NCBI GenBank assembly: GCA_027622975.1
Contig: JAQBVN010000014.1
Span: 1 to 62,503 of the forward strand
DNA: 62,503 bases
Source: Bacteroidota bacterium
Lineage (GTDB): Bacteria > Bacteroidota > Bacteroidia > Flavobacteriales_D > Sanyastnellaceae
Reading direction: 5' to 3'
Made by a program: the position numbers and the translations under genes
The notes under the pieces: model-generated
Told to the model about the DNA's origin: nothing
The model's input: the letters and a program-made list of their open reading frames with translations, nothing else
The model's database searches: none
Part shown: positions 25,323-33,613 of the stretch, in pieces
Layout of the letters: each line of letters opens with the position of its first letter
Position numbering within the stretch: the stretch's first letter is position 1

Positions 25323-26336
25323 TCAGTGCTTCGTATAGGACTGGAAATCCTTGTGTTCACTGCGATGTAAGTCCTCTTGGCTCAGACCTTTGAAGTATTC
25401 GTATGTCAAACGAAGACCTTCGGATCGCCCTACTTTGGGCTCCCAGCCCAACACCTCGCGTGCCCGAGAAATGTCAGGCCTGCGTTGTTTGGGGTCATCC
25501 TTTGGCAGGGGCTTACGGATGACGTCGACGTCAGACCCCGTCAGGGCGAGTATTTCCTCAGCAAATTCAGCGATTGTGATTTCATCGGGGTTGCCGATGT
25601 TGACGGGACGGGTTTCATCGCTGAAATGCAGTCGAACGATCCCCTCGACCAAGTCATCGACATAACAGAAGCTTCGGGTTTGAGATCCATCTCCAAACAC
25701 AGTCATCGGCTCTCCACGGAGAGCCTGCCCGATGAATGCAGGCAGCACGCGCCCGTCATTGAGTCTCATCCGAGGCCCGTAAGTGTTGAAGATTCGAACA
25801 ATCCGAGTTTCTAAGCCATGAAAGGTGTGGTACGCCATCGTGATCGCTTCTTGGAACCTTTTGGCTTCGTCGTAGACACCGCGAGGTCCCACAGTATTGA
25901 CGTGACCCCAATATTCTTCGTGTTGGGGATGGACTTCGGGGTCTCCATAGATTTCGCTTGTCGAGGCAATCGTAATGCGAGCACCTTTGGCTTTGGCCAA
26001 CCCAAGACAACGATGGACTCCCAAAGACCCGACTTTCAGCGTTTGGATTGGAATCTTGAGATAATCAATAGGGCTCGCAGGGGACGCAAAGTGCAAGATG
26101 TGATGCAGGGGGCCGCTCACATGGATGTACTCAGTCACATCTTGATGGACAAACGTGAAGTTGGGCAGTGGAAGCAAATGCTCGATGTTCCTCATGTCGC
26201 CCGTGATCAGGTTGTCCATGGCGACGACTTGGAAGCCATCACGCACGAACCGGTCGCAAAGATGGGAACCTAGAAAACCGGCAGCGCCGGTGATAAGGAC
26301 GCGCTCTGCGCGAGAGTTGTCGTTGGGGGGATTCAT
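25323..26336 (-). CDS. UDP-glucuronate decarboxylase (UDP-xylose synthase)
   Basis: 337 residues. Extended [37 protein letters not shown] (diagnostic of UXS), [27 protein letters not shown] with the Tyr-x-x-x-Lys pair, and IFNTYGPRM. It decarboxylates UDP-glucuronate to UDP-xylose. The substrate would come from the ugd product encoded immediately upstream, to which it is coupled by an ATGA overlap. It lies 17 nt before the WbpD-like gene. Confidence 0.92.
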   Translation of the reverse strand: MNPPNDNSRAERVLITGAAGFLGSHLCDRFVRDGFQVVAMDNLITGDMRNIEHLLPLPNFTFVHQDVTEYIHVSGPLHHILHFASPASPIDYLKIPIQTLKVGSLGVHRCLGLAKAKGARITIASTSEIYGDPEVHPQHEEYWGHVNTVGPRGVYDEAKRFQEAITMAYHTFHGLETRIVRIFNTYGPRMRLNDGRVLPAFIGQALRGEPMTVFGDGSQTRSFCYVDDLVEGIVRLHFSDETRPVNIGNPDEITIAEFAEEILALTGSDVDVIRKPLPKDDPKQRRPDISRAREVLGWEPKVGRSEGLRLTYEYFKGLSQEDLHRSEHKDFQSYTKH

Positions 26337-27646
26337 GCTTCAGGATTGGGTCTTCCAATGCTTCGGTAGGTCCAGCCCAATTTCGCCAGCTTCGAGGTTT
26401 CGTACAAATTCCGGCCGTCAAAGATGACCTTGGCGTTGAGACGAGATTCCATTTTGGAAAAATCAGGGGTGCGGAATTGGGCCCATTCAGTGCAGATGAG
26501 CAAACAGTCAGCACCGTCAAGAGCATCCATGGCGCTGCCTGAGTATGTGATTTGGTCACCAATTCGACCCCGAACATTGTCCATGGCTTCTGGGTCGAAA
26601 GCTTGAATGGATGCGCCTGCGTTGACCAGTTTGTCGATCATGTAAAGTGAGGGGGCCTCTCGAATGTCGTCAGTTTCAGGCTTGAAGGCCAAACCCCACA
26701 ATGCCACCTTGACTCCTGTCAAATCTCCGCCGTAATGGTCGAGAATGGCCGGGAAGAGTACAGTTTTTTGGGATTCATTGACAGCCATGACACTTGTCAG
26801 GATGCGGAATTCCATCCCGGATTCCAGGCCGCTTTTGTGGAGAGCTTGAACATCTTTTGGGAAGCAGCTTCCTCCATATCCGATGCCGGGGAAGAGAAAG
26901 CGAGGGCCAATTCGGGTGTCTGTACCCATGCCTTTACGGACCATGTCCACATCTGCTCCAACACGCTCACAGAAATTGGCCACCTCGTTCATGAAGGTAA
27001 TTTTTGTGGCCAAAAATGAATTGGCTGCGTATTTCGTCAATTCGGCACTTCGCTCGTCCATGAAGATGACCGGGTTTCCTTGACGCACATAGGGTTTGTA
27101 CAACTCCTCCATGAGTTGACGACCGCGCTCACCCGAGCACCCGACCACGATGCGATCTGGCTTCATGAAGTCATCCACCGCGAAGCCTTCCCGCAGGAAT
27201 TCAGGGTTGGATACCACATCGAAAGGGACGGTGGCGTTGGCTGCTAAAGCGGCCGTGACTTTGTCTGCTGTTCCAACTGGAACCGTGCTTTTGTCCACGA
27301 TGACTTTGTAGTCCGTCATCATGTGTCCGAGTTGTCCTGCAACGCCCAAGACGTAGCTGAGGTCAGCGGAACCATCCTCATCGGGTGGTGTGGGAAGAGC
27401 GAGAAAGATGATTTGGGCGTGGTCCACCGCGGACTGAAGGTCCGTGGTGAAGGCCAAACGACCCGCTTCGATGTTTCGATGAAACAAAACGTCGAGGTTG
27501 GGCTCGTAAATGGGGATTTCGCCGCGCTTCATCGCGGCCACTTTTTGTTCGTCGATGTCTACGCAAATCACGTCGTTTCCCGTCTCTGCGAGACAAGTTC
27601 CTGTTACGAGACCTACATATCCTGTTCCGACTACAGCAATGTTCAT
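26333..27646 (-). CDS. ugd: UDP-glucose 6-dehydrogenase
   Basis: 437 residues from ATG 27646 ([12 protein letters not shown]), the canonical Ugd start; earlier in-frame Met codons add an unconserved tail. The NAD site is GTGYVG. The catalytic Cys261 lies in [13 protein letters not shown], and STVPVGTAD and SNPEFLREG are also present. It oxidises UDP-glucose to UDP-glucuronate, which the next gene's product can decarboxylate. Confidence 0.94.
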   Translation of the reverse strand: MNIAVVGTGYVGLVTGTCLAETGNDVICVDIDEQKVAAMKRGEIPIYEPNLDVLFHRNIEAGRLAFTTDLQSAVDHAQIIFLALPTPPDEDGSADLSYVLGVAGQLGHMMTDYKVIVDKSTVPVGTADKVTAALAANATVPFDVVSNPEFLREGFAVDDFMKPDRIVVGCSGERGRQLMEELYKPYVRQGNPVIFMDERSAELTKYAANSFLATKITFMNEVANFCERVGADVDMVRKGMGTDTRIGPRFLFPGIGYGGSCFPKDVQALHKSGLESGMEFRILTSVMAVNESQKTVLFPAILDHYGGDLTGVKVALWGLAFKPETDDIREAPSLYMIDKLVNAGASIQAFDPEAMDNVRGRIGDQITYSGSAMDALDGADCLLICTEWAQFRTPDFSKMESRLNAKVIFDGRNLYETSKLAKLGWTYRSIGRPNPEA

Positions 27647-27729
27647 GATGACAAGGTTAAGTGGTATGTTCAAACAAGGTTGTCCAAAGGCAAGTTTTCT
27701 CGGCATGCAGCGCTTTGCTGCCCATGCAC

Positions 27730-28965
27730 TCAATCCTGTGGAGTTGGCAAAGTTCGGAAAAGTTCCTCAACCACCCGCTGCACCATGTCTGGTGTGAGCT
27801 CCGTATGCATGGGCAAGGCCAAAATCCGGCGGGAGACCTCATGCGCAGCCGGGGTTCCACCTTCGACAGTCCGTCCTTTGCCTTGAAAGGCGGGTTGGGA
27901 CGAGAGGGGTGTGGGGTAGTAGACGGCCGTGGGGATGCCTCGTGATTGGAGTTCTCGTTGGACGGCCTCCCGATTGGTCTCTCGGGGCAGCAGCACGCAA
28001 TATTGATGAAACATATGCGTGCTGCGCTCTTCGCGAAAAGGCACGACCACCCCGAAGTCGCCGGCCCCGCCGGCCCAGGCCCCGGGTCCAGCCCCCAAGG
28101 CCACGTCGTACCATGAGGCAGCCTTCTGACGACGTGCAATCATGTCGTCGAAGTGCGGGAGTTTGGCCCCAAGAAAGGCGGCTTGCAAACCATCCAAGCG
28201 GGAATTCAACCCAATTTCGAGATGGTGGTATTTCTGTTTGGCCCCGTGATTGGCGAGCAGACGAACCTTCTCAGCCAAGGAGGCATTCCTTGTCAACACG
28301 GCCCCTCCGTCACCCAAAGCTCCGAGGTTCTTCGAGGGGAAGAAGCTCGTCGTACCCGCATCCCCCAAGAGCCCTGCCCTGCCTTGCACCCGGGTGCCAA
28401 ACCACGAGGCTCCAAGACTTTGGGCATTGTCTTCCACCACGTGCAGGCCATGTGTTTGGGCCCATGCACCCAGCGCGTCCATGTCGGCACATTGGCCAAA
28501 CAAGTGCACCACAATCACCGCACGCGTTTGGTCGCTCATCGCGCGCTGAGCAGAGGTCACGTCAAGTTGAAACGTCCGCGGGTCAATGTCCGCAAAGACA
28601 GGTGTGGCACCGGTCAAGGCCACGACTTCGGCTGTGGCGATGAAGGTGAAGTCCGGGACGATCACTTCATCACCGGGCCCGATGCCCATGGCGCGGAGAG
28701 CCAAGAGCAGAGCGTCTGTGCCATTTCCGCAGCCCACAACATGGCAATCGTCGCCCAACCGTTGGGCCAACGCCCCTTCAAAATCACGCACGTGTTTGCC
28801 TTGGATGAAGGCCGAAGTGTCCACCACCTCTTGCATTGCCCCCCGCAATTCCTTCGCCATCCTCGCGTGCAGCCCCTGCAGGTCCACCATGTGCATCACC
28901 TCGGGTGAGTCGCGCTGTTCGGGTGAGTTGTGCTGTTCGGAGCGAGCGTCACGGAGGCTGGACAT
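27730..28965 (-). CDS. DegT/DnrJ/EryC1 aminotransferase (WbpE-like)
   Basis: 411 residues from ATG 28965, preceded by a TATCTTCG box at 5 nt. Met24 or Met26 (MVDLQGLHARM) would match the family start more closely; residues 9-22 form a small repeat-like insertion. The PLP Lys212 lies in TTSFFPSKNLGALGDGG; other motifs are GNGTDALLLAL, DIDPRTFQLD and EDNAQSLGASW. It most resembles WbpE, which aminates UDP-2-acetamido-3-keto-glucuronate. It is the first gene of the operon; ugd follows after 83 nt. Confidence 0.88.
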   Translation of the reverse strand: MSSLRDARSEQHNSPEQRDSPEVMHMVDLQGLHARMAKELRGAMQEVVDTSAFIQGKHVRDFEGALAQRLGDDCHVVGCGNGTDALLLALRAMGIGPGDEVIVPDFTFIATAEVVALTGATPVFADIDPRTFQLDVTSAQRAMSDQTRAVIVVHLFGQCADMDALGAWAQTHGLHVVEDNAQSLGASWFGTRVQGRAGLLGDAGTTSFFPSKNLGALGDGGAVLTRNASLAEKVRLLANHGAKQKYHHLEIGLNSRLDGLQAAFLGAKLPHFDDMIARRQKAASWYDVALGAGPGAWAGGAGDFGVVVPFREERSTHMFHQYCVLLPRETNREAVQRELQSRGIPTAVYYPTPLSSQPAFQGKGRTVEGGTPAAHEVSRRILALPMHTELTPDMVQRVVEELFRTLPTPQD

Positions 28966-28970
28966 GGTTG

Positions 28971-28978
28971 CGAAGATA
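28971..28978 (-). promoter_or_regulatory. TATCTTCG box 5 nt before the wbpE-like ATG
   Basis: TATCTTCG, then CAACC, then ATG on the minus strand. It is the start-proximal octamer for the sugar-nucleotide operon, with no TTG at the -33 distance. Confidence 0.5.
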
Positions 28979-29011
28979 AGCGTTGGTCGCAGCTCCGCGC
29001 GGCTCCTCGCA

Positions 29012-29090
29012 GCTCCCGTCGCGGCTCCCGTCGCGGCTCGCGACATGGCCTCCTCGCTCGGCTCCCGTCGCAGCTCGCGACATGGCCTCC
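29012..29090. repeat. GC-rich imperfect direct repeats
   Basis: A 31-bp unit at 29023-29053 recurs at 29060-29090 with one mismatch (period 37 bp). The shorter core GCTCCCGTCGC occurs at 29012, 29024 and 29061. The array fills the divergent space between the wbpE-like and outer-membrane protein genes. It is probably slippage-derived. Confidence 0.8.
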
Positions 29091-29112
29091 GCGCGGCATG
29101 CTTGCCGTGGCG

Positions 29113-29120
29113 TAACTTGC
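29113..29120 (+). promoter_or_regulatory. TAACTTGC box 4 nt before ATG 29125
   Basis: TAACTTGC, then CCCC, then ATG. It is a variant of the start-proximal octamer and supports the upstream of two candidate starts for the next gene. Confidence 0.35.
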
Positions 29121-29124
29121 CCCC

Positions 29125-29913
29125 ATGCACGGACAAGGAGCACGATCCATGGCAGTGAGGGTTGGCTTGGTTCTGGCCTCATGGCTGGGGGTGCTTTGGG
29201 CTGGCGTTTGGGCCCAAACCGACCGCGACATTGACCAAACCTCGGTCACCTCGCCCCACGTTGGGTTGCTCGCAGGTGCTGTAGTGCCCCAAGGATCGTG
29301 GGCACAGAGTTACACGACGTTTGGCACGGTGGGGTTCATGGCAGGTGTGAAAACCGCACGCAATCACTACTTGTATGCCAAGGCGATCTCACTGACGGGA
29401 GCACGGGTGGAAATCCCGGGGTTGCTCTCAAACCTCTTGACGCCTCAAGGCCAAATCATCGACAATGAGGGAGATGTCGCCCAAATCTCTATTTCTGGCA
29501 GGGGTGGATTGATGGGTCTCGGTGTGGGGCACGTATTCAGCACGTCGAGGAGCAACCCCAACAGTGGGTGGATGGTCAAGCTCGGTGCCGGGTCGATGCA
29601 TCACAATGTGCATTTTGATTACACGGAGAATCTCATTGGAGCACTCGAGGGTGATCGCATTCGGGGGTATGACCGGTTAAGATGGGGTGCATTCGGCGAG
29701 TTCTTTGCCGGGTATTGGTTCATGAGCGATGATCAACGGATCAATGCCTTTGGTGGGATGCACATGGGTTGGGCCCGCACCCTTGCTCAGCGATCCACCA
29801 ATTTCGACACTTTGGAGCCCAATGCCCCTGAGGCTTGGGATGGTTGGTGGGGCGTGGAAGCGGGGTGGGTGTTTCACATCTATCGACGCGCCGCCAAAGA
29901 GTTTTGGTACTGA
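29125..29913 (+). CDS. Putative outer-membrane or secreted protein of unknown function
   Basis: 262 residues. A signal peptide is visible after the second Met (MAVRVGLVLASWLG... cleavage near GVWAQ); start 29125 is kept because an octamer lies 4 nt before it, and 29149 is the alternative. The rest alternates polar and aromatic strands (YTTFGTVGFMAGVK, MVKLGAGSMHHNVHFDYTEN, AFGEFFAGYWFM, WWGVEAGWVFHIY) and ends in an aromatic residue (EFWY), as many beta-barrels do. Its stop overlaps the waaA start by one base (TGATG), suggesting an LPS- or outer-membrane-related role. No family was recognised. Confidence 0.7.
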   Translation: MHGQGARSMAVRVGLVLASWLGVLWAGVWAQTDRDIDQTSVTSPHVGLLAGAVVPQGSWAQSYTTFGTVGFMAGVKTARNHYLYAKAISLTGARVEIPGLLSNLLTPQGQIIDNEGDVAQISISGRGGLMGLGVGHVFSTSRSNPNSGWMVKLGAGSMHHNVHFDYTENLIGALEGDRIRGYDRLRWGAFGEFFAGYWFMSDDQRINAFGGMHMGWARTLAQRSTNFDTLEPNAPEAWDGWWGVEAGWVFHIYRRAAKEFWY

Positions 29914-31202
29914 TGGTTAAGCCTAGGGCGCGCATGAAACGTGGGGACCTTTGGGACCGTGGGACACTCCGCTTCTGGGGGTGGGGAAGCCAATTGTGGT
30001 CAGGCCTCGTTCGCTTGGCTGCCATGTTTGGCCACCAACGTGCACGATCCAGGGTGAGTTGGGTCCAAAACACTGAGGCTGCCATGCCCCATGGTTCGGG
30101 CTTCCCCACCATGTGGTTTCACTGCGCGAGTTTGGGAGAATTTGAACAGGCTGTGCCCGTCATGCTCGCCTACAGGGCCGCTTGGCCAGAGGTCGCTTGG
30201 CTGCTGACGTTGTATTCTCCTTCGGGCTACGAACCCTTGGTGGCAGGTGTGGGAGAGGGGCGCATTCCTGGATGGCGTGCAGCCGAGATGGACGGAATGC
30301 CTGCCGACACCTTGGCAGTCTTTCCAGAGGATTTGCCAAGCACATGGCGTACCCTGCTTCCCAGCTGGAGATTGGAAGGATTGGCACTGGCCAAATACGA
30401 TTTGTGGCCCAATTTGCTCAGGGCATTGCATGACCGAGGCACGCCCATCCATGTGTTTGCGGCTGCCCCATCATCCGCCCGCCTCATGGGTGCTGCCATG
30501 TGGCGTTTGTCCACAACGATTAGTGCGCAGGACCCGATGTCGGCCAACATCTTCGCACGCGCGGGCCTTCAGGTCACGCCAGACGGCGACCCACGTGTGG
30601 ACAGGGTGATGCGGAGGGAAGTCCATCTGACGGAAGAATGGCTTTCCTGGTCCCGAGCCGCGACGCAGGTGGTTGTGGCGGGAAGCACTTGGTTTGCGGA
30701 GGAGCGCATACTCGCACAGAGAGATTGGACCTCAGCTCGTCGACTTGTTCTCGTGCCTCACGACCTCAGTCCTTCACATTTGAACGCTCTCGACGCTCAA
30801 TGGGCTGGTCGCGCCATGCGTTGGTCCCTCTGGTCAACCTTGCCCGAGCGTAAACGGCAATCGTGCCATGTCATTCTGGTGGATGCCGTGGGTCAATTGT
30901 TTGGTCTGTACCGCTTGCCCAATGCATGCGTGGCTGTCGTGGGAGGTGGACATGGTTCAGGACTGCACAACGTGTTGGAGCCCGCATCAGCAGGGCTACC
31001 CATTGTCACGGGTCCGAAACTTGGCTCTTTTCGAGAAGCCCATGCCTTGCTCGGTGCTGGATCCCTTCGCGCAGGGAACATTGCGGAAGATTTGGCCCAT
31101 TGGCTGAACAACCCTTCAGAAGCACACAGCGCGGGCAAAACCGCCCTTAGATGGGTGCAATCCCAAAAGGGCGCTTCCTCCAAGATTGTGGCACGCTGGT
31201 GA
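29913..31202 (+). CDS. waaA: 3-deoxy-D-manno-octulosonic acid transferase
   Basis: 429 residues from ATG 29913, which overlaps the preceding stop. The GT30 signature is WFHCASLGEFEQAVPV with the catalytic Glu76; TLYSPSGYEP, VFPEDLP, KYDLWPNLL, VVAGSTWFAEE and the C-terminal HGSGLHNVLEPASAGLPIVTGP are also characteristic. It transfers Kdo from CMP-Kdo to lipid A precursor at the inner membrane. The usual N-terminal membrane anchor is weak (about 25-40). Confidence 0.9.
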   Translation: MVKPRARMKRGDLWDRGTLRFWGWGSQLWSGLVRLAAMFGHQRARSRVSWVQNTEAAMPHGSGFPTMWFHCASLGEFEQAVPVMLAYRAAWPEVAWLLTLYSPSGYEPLVAGVGEGRIPGWRAAEMDGMPADTLAVFPEDLPSTWRTLLPSWRLEGLALAKYDLWPNLLRALHDRGTPIHVFAAAPSSARLMGAAMWRLSTTISAQDPMSANIFARAGLQVTPDGDPRVDRVMRREVHLTEEWLSWSRAATQVVVAGSTWFAEERILAQRDWTSARRLVLVPHDLSPSHLNALDAQWAGRAMRWSLWSTLPERKRQSCHVILVDAVGQLFGLYRLPNACVAVVGGGHGSGLHNVLEPASAGLPIVTGPKLGSFREAHALLGAGSLRAGNIAEDLAHWLNNPSEAHSAGKTALRWVQSQKGASSKIVARW

Positions 31203-31258
31203 CCCGAACCTCTGGTCCCCTGCATTACCATGGTTCGAAGAATGGGTCAGCTCTGTAG

Positions 31259-31289
31259 TTGGCAAGCGCGGCGTACCGCCCTACTTTTG
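31259..31289 (+). promoter_or_regulatory. Promoter of tRNA-Leu
   Basis: TTG at 31259-31261, exactly 20 nt, then TACTTTTG at 31282-31289, ending 19 nt before the tRNA 5' end. It is a textbook Bacteroidota promoter (-33 TTG, -7 TAnnTTTG) and one of the best calibrators in the window. Confidence 0.85.
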
Positions 31290-31308
31290 GCCCGCACGCC
31301 AAGGACAT

Positions 31309-31397
31309 GCCCGGATGGTGGAATTGGTAGACACGACAGACTTAAAATCTGTTGACCCGAACGGGTCGTGCGGGTTCAAGTCCCGCTCCGGGTACCA
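31309..31397 (+). tRNA. tRNA-Leu (TAA)
   Basis: Class II tRNA of 86 nt plus encoded CCA. Acceptor GCCCGGA pairs with TCCGGGT. The anticodon arm ACAGA-CTTAAAA-TCTGT gives anticodon TAA (leucine, UUA/UUG). The long variable arm includes GACCCGAACGGGTC. The T arm is GCGGGTTCAAGTCCCGC. Discriminator A is followed by CCA. Confidence 0.97.
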
Positions 31398-31559
31398 TGG
31401 TTCACTGGCAACAGCGAAGCATGTGGATCTCACCATTGACGCAGTCCTGCCATGTCATGCGCAGGTTGATTGGGGTGGGGCAACACTCTCAATGAGGGAA
31501 AGAAAGCCGGTCAAATGGTTGTCCCTCCGTACATTCGCGCTGAATCAAGCCTTGAATCC

Positions 31560-32705
31560 ATGCATCCATCCTTGCATCGCCTGAATTTGGTTGTGTTCGC
31601 AGCCGCCCTTTGGCTCTGTATTTCTGACGTTTCAGCCCAAACTTACGCTGGCCGACGCGCTGGCAATGTGAGTGCCGCCGGCAGAATCACCAACTGCAAT
31701 TATGCGGGGTCTTTTTTCACGGACACCAAAAAGTTGCTCCGCGATCTCAACGGTGGGCAATGCGTGTTGAATGGGGCGAGATTTCGATTGGACGATCCAG
31801 AATTGATGGAGGTCTATTTGGACAACCTCGATTTGCGCAATTCCTCATGGGTGGCGGTTGATTTTGGCTACTTGGCTCCCAATTTCCGTTACACGTTTGC
31901 CAGCAACGCTGATTTCTCGGCCATCCACATGGACGGCGAACCGGTCAGTTTGGTTGATGCCACGCTTTTGATTGCAACCAAGTCCAAATTCCATGGTGCA
32001 CAGATGACCGAGTGGTTTGTGCAAGGCGCAGATTTTTCAGAATCTGATTTTGCGTCCTCCACCATGCGGACTTGGATGTGCGATTTGCAGAGTTATCGGG
32101 ATTTTGAAAAAATCACAGCACCTGAGAGCGAGCGTCAATTCAAGGCAGTTGGTGCCCGGTTCTACAATTGCCTGTTTGATGAGGATTGCAAGTTGACAGG
32201 CGGTGATTTTTCCAAATCCGTCTTTGATTTGACCAAAATCATTGGCGCGGACACGGAAGATTGTTTGTTCAACGGGTCGCGATTCGTCGATTCGTTCTTC
32301 ACAGAGTCGGAGTTTGAAAAGGTCAACTTCAGCGGAGCTGACATGGGCAAACTCAGGGCTGAGAATTGTACCTTCAACGAATGTGATCTCACAGGGGCCT
32401 TTTTGGGCAATGCCATCATTCGCGATTGCTCTTTTCAATCGTCTGACATGTTTGGTGCTTCTTTCGTGGGCGCGCTTGTCGAAGGGGTTGATTTCTCGGG
32501 TTTGGACTTAAGCACGTGCAATTTGACGAATGCTACCATGAAGAATTTGGTGGGTGATGCCCCCAAGTTGCCTCAGGATTTTGTTGTCCAAACATCTACG
32601 TTGGAGGAGGTTGTGGACAAGGATACACTCCGCACAGAGGTCTACAGCATTGTTGTCAGCGAGTTGCGTTACAACGACGGTCTTCGCGAGAAGAAGGACC
32701 AGTGA
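31560..32705 (+). CDS. Secreted pentapeptide-repeat protein
   Basis: 381 residues. The signal peptide ends near SDVSAQ (about residue 27). From about 60 to 340 the chain shows degenerate A(D/N)LxX pentapeptide coils: DNLDLRNSSWVAVDF, GADFSESDFASS, VNFSGADMGKL, CDLTGAFLGNA, GVDFSGLDLSTCNL. Such repeats form a right-handed square beta-helix. Eleven or so Cys recur at coil corners, unusual for the family and suited to the periplasm or surface. A TACATTCG sequence lies 22 nt before the ATG. Role unknown. Confidence 0.82.
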   Translation: MHPSLHRLNLVVFAAALWLCISDVSAQTYAGRRAGNVSAAGRITNCNYAGSFFTDTKKLLRDLNGGQCVLNGARFRLDDPELMEVYLDNLDLRNSSWVAVDFGYLAPNFRYTFASNADFSAIHMDGEPVSLVDATLLIATKSKFHGAQMTEWFVQGADFSESDFASSTMRTWMCDLQSYRDFEKITAPESERQFKAVGARFYNCLFDEDCKLTGGDFSKSVFDLTKIIGADTEDCLFNGSRFVDSFFTESEFEKVNFSGADMGKLRAENCTFNECDLTGAFLGNAIIRDCSFQSSDMFGASFVGALVEGVDFSGLDLSTCNLTNATMKNLVGDAPKLPQDFVVQTSTLEEVVDKDTLRTEVYSIVVSELRYNDGLREKKDQ

Positions 32706-32774
32706 TGGGTCCCTCAACCGTCCCCAGTTGAATGGCGGGTTGGTTGAAAATTTCGTTCTTGTCAAACGTCCCCA

Positions 32775-32812
32775 TAACAACAAGGGCTACCCAACGGTAG
32801 CCCTTGTTGTTA
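32775..32812. terminator. Bidirectional terminator
   Basis: A perfect 17-bp inverted repeat closes a CAAC loop: left arm 32775-32791, right arm 32796-32812. The outer part is A/T-rich on both sides (AACAACAA and TTGTTGTT), so it can stop the pentapeptide transcript (plus) and the cyclophilin transcript (minus). Confidence 0.88.
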
Positions 32813-32830
32813 CGCATCATTGCTGTAGGT

Positions 32831-33262
32831 TCATTCCTCGATGATTTCCACCTTGAATGAGTCGCCCTGGGCGATTTTTTCAATGATGTCGAGACCTTCG
32901 ATCACTTTTCCGAAGCAGGTATGGTTGCGGTCCAAATGCGCGGTGTTTTCGCGGTTGTGGACGATGAAGAATTGAGATCCTCCGGTGTTCCTTCCCGCAT
33001 GAGCCATGCTTAGCACCCCACGGTCGTGGTATTGATTGTCGCCATCGAGTTCGCAGTCGATGGTGTACCCTGGTCCCCCGTGACCCATTCCGTGAGGGCA
33101 TCCGCCTTGGGCGACAAACCCGGGAATCACGCGGTGGAACAAGAGGTCATTGTAGAACCCTTCTCGGGAAAGCTTGACAAAATTGGCCACAGTCTTGGGC
33201 GCGTCCTTCTCAAAAAACTCCACGGTCATCGTGCCGTGGTCGGTGTGAATCTTGGCGTTCAT
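32831..33262 (-). CDS. Peptidyl-prolyl cis-trans isomerase, cyclophilin type
   Basis: 143 residues from ATG 33262. Cyclophilin motifs: [30 protein letters not shown] with catalytic Arg, the short-form [16 protein letters not shown], and [12 protein letters not shown]. No signal peptide, so cytoplasmic. Length fits the bacterial PpiB type. It accelerates proline isomerisation in protein folding. A CATCTTTG octamer lies 4 nt before the start. Confidence 0.93.
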   Translation of the reverse strand: MNAKIHTDHGTMTVEFFEKDAPKTVANFVKLSREGFYNDLLFHRVIPGFVAQGGCPHGMGHGGPGYTIDCELDGDNQYHDRGVLSMAHAGRNTGGSQFFIVHNRENTAHLDRNHTCFGKVIEGLDIIEKIAQGDSFKVEIIEE

Positions 33263-33266
33263 GGTG

Positions 33267-33274
33267 CAAAGATG
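33267..33274 (-). promoter_or_regulatory. CATCTTTG box 4 nt before the cyclophilin ATG
   Basis: CATCTTTG, then CACC, then ATG on the minus strand. It is the same arrangement as upstream of the BI-1 gene. First base C replaces T of TAnnTTTG. Confidence 0.45.
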
Positions 33275-33331
33275 CATCACCTGACTGTATCACCGCGTAT
33301 CCTGTTGCATGAACACCCTTGCCCCACAACG

Positions 33332-33360
33332 AAAAAAGCCCCCCGAAATGGGAGGCTTTT
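33332..33360 (-). terminator. Terminator of tRNA-Gly
   Basis: On the minus strand an 11-bp stem, AAAAGCCTCCC with GGGGGGCTTTT (one wobble), around ATTTC, is followed by a run of T. It lies just 3' of tRNA-Gly. Confidence 0.88.
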
Positions 33361-33364
33361 GTTG

Positions 33365-33437
33365 AGCGAGAAACGAGATTCGAACTCGCGACCCCAACCT
33401 TGGCAAGGTTGTGCTCTACCAGCTGAGCTATTCTCGC
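33365..33437 (-). tRNA. tRNA-Gly (GCC)
   Basis: 73 nt on the minus strand. Acceptor GCGAGAA pairs with TTCTCGC, discriminator T. The D arm is AGCTCAGCTGGTAGAGC. The anticodon arm CAACC-TTGCCAA-GGTTG gives anticodon GCC (glycine, GGC/GGU). The T arm is GCGAGTTCGAATCTCGT. CCA is not encoded. Confidence 0.96.
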
Positions 33438-33484
33438 AATTGTTTCCTGAAAGGCTTCAGGCATTCCGCTCGTTTGCGGGAGGA

Positions 33485-33515
33485 CAAAATTAGCACAACC
33501 GCTCCTTTCTGCCAA
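33485..33515 (-). promoter_or_regulatory. Promoter of tRNA-Gly
   Basis: On the minus strand TTG (33515-33513), 20 nt, then TAATTTTG (33492-33485), an exact -33/-7 pair, 47 nt upstream of the mature tRNA 5' end. Confidence 0.78.
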
Positions 33516-33613
33516 CAACCATCCTGAAAATTTCATGGATGCGAAGGAAAATGAGAATACCGTTGGCTCTGGAGCAATTTGTTCAGAGCATTGCACCAAG
33601 GAAGGCACGCAGG

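Noticed and set aside
31186..31584. Open frame running through tRNA-Leu with a peptide like VELVDTTDLKSVDPNGSC
   Set aside because: This is the well-known artefact of translating tRNA-Leu; the RNA structure is complete and the frame has no family match.
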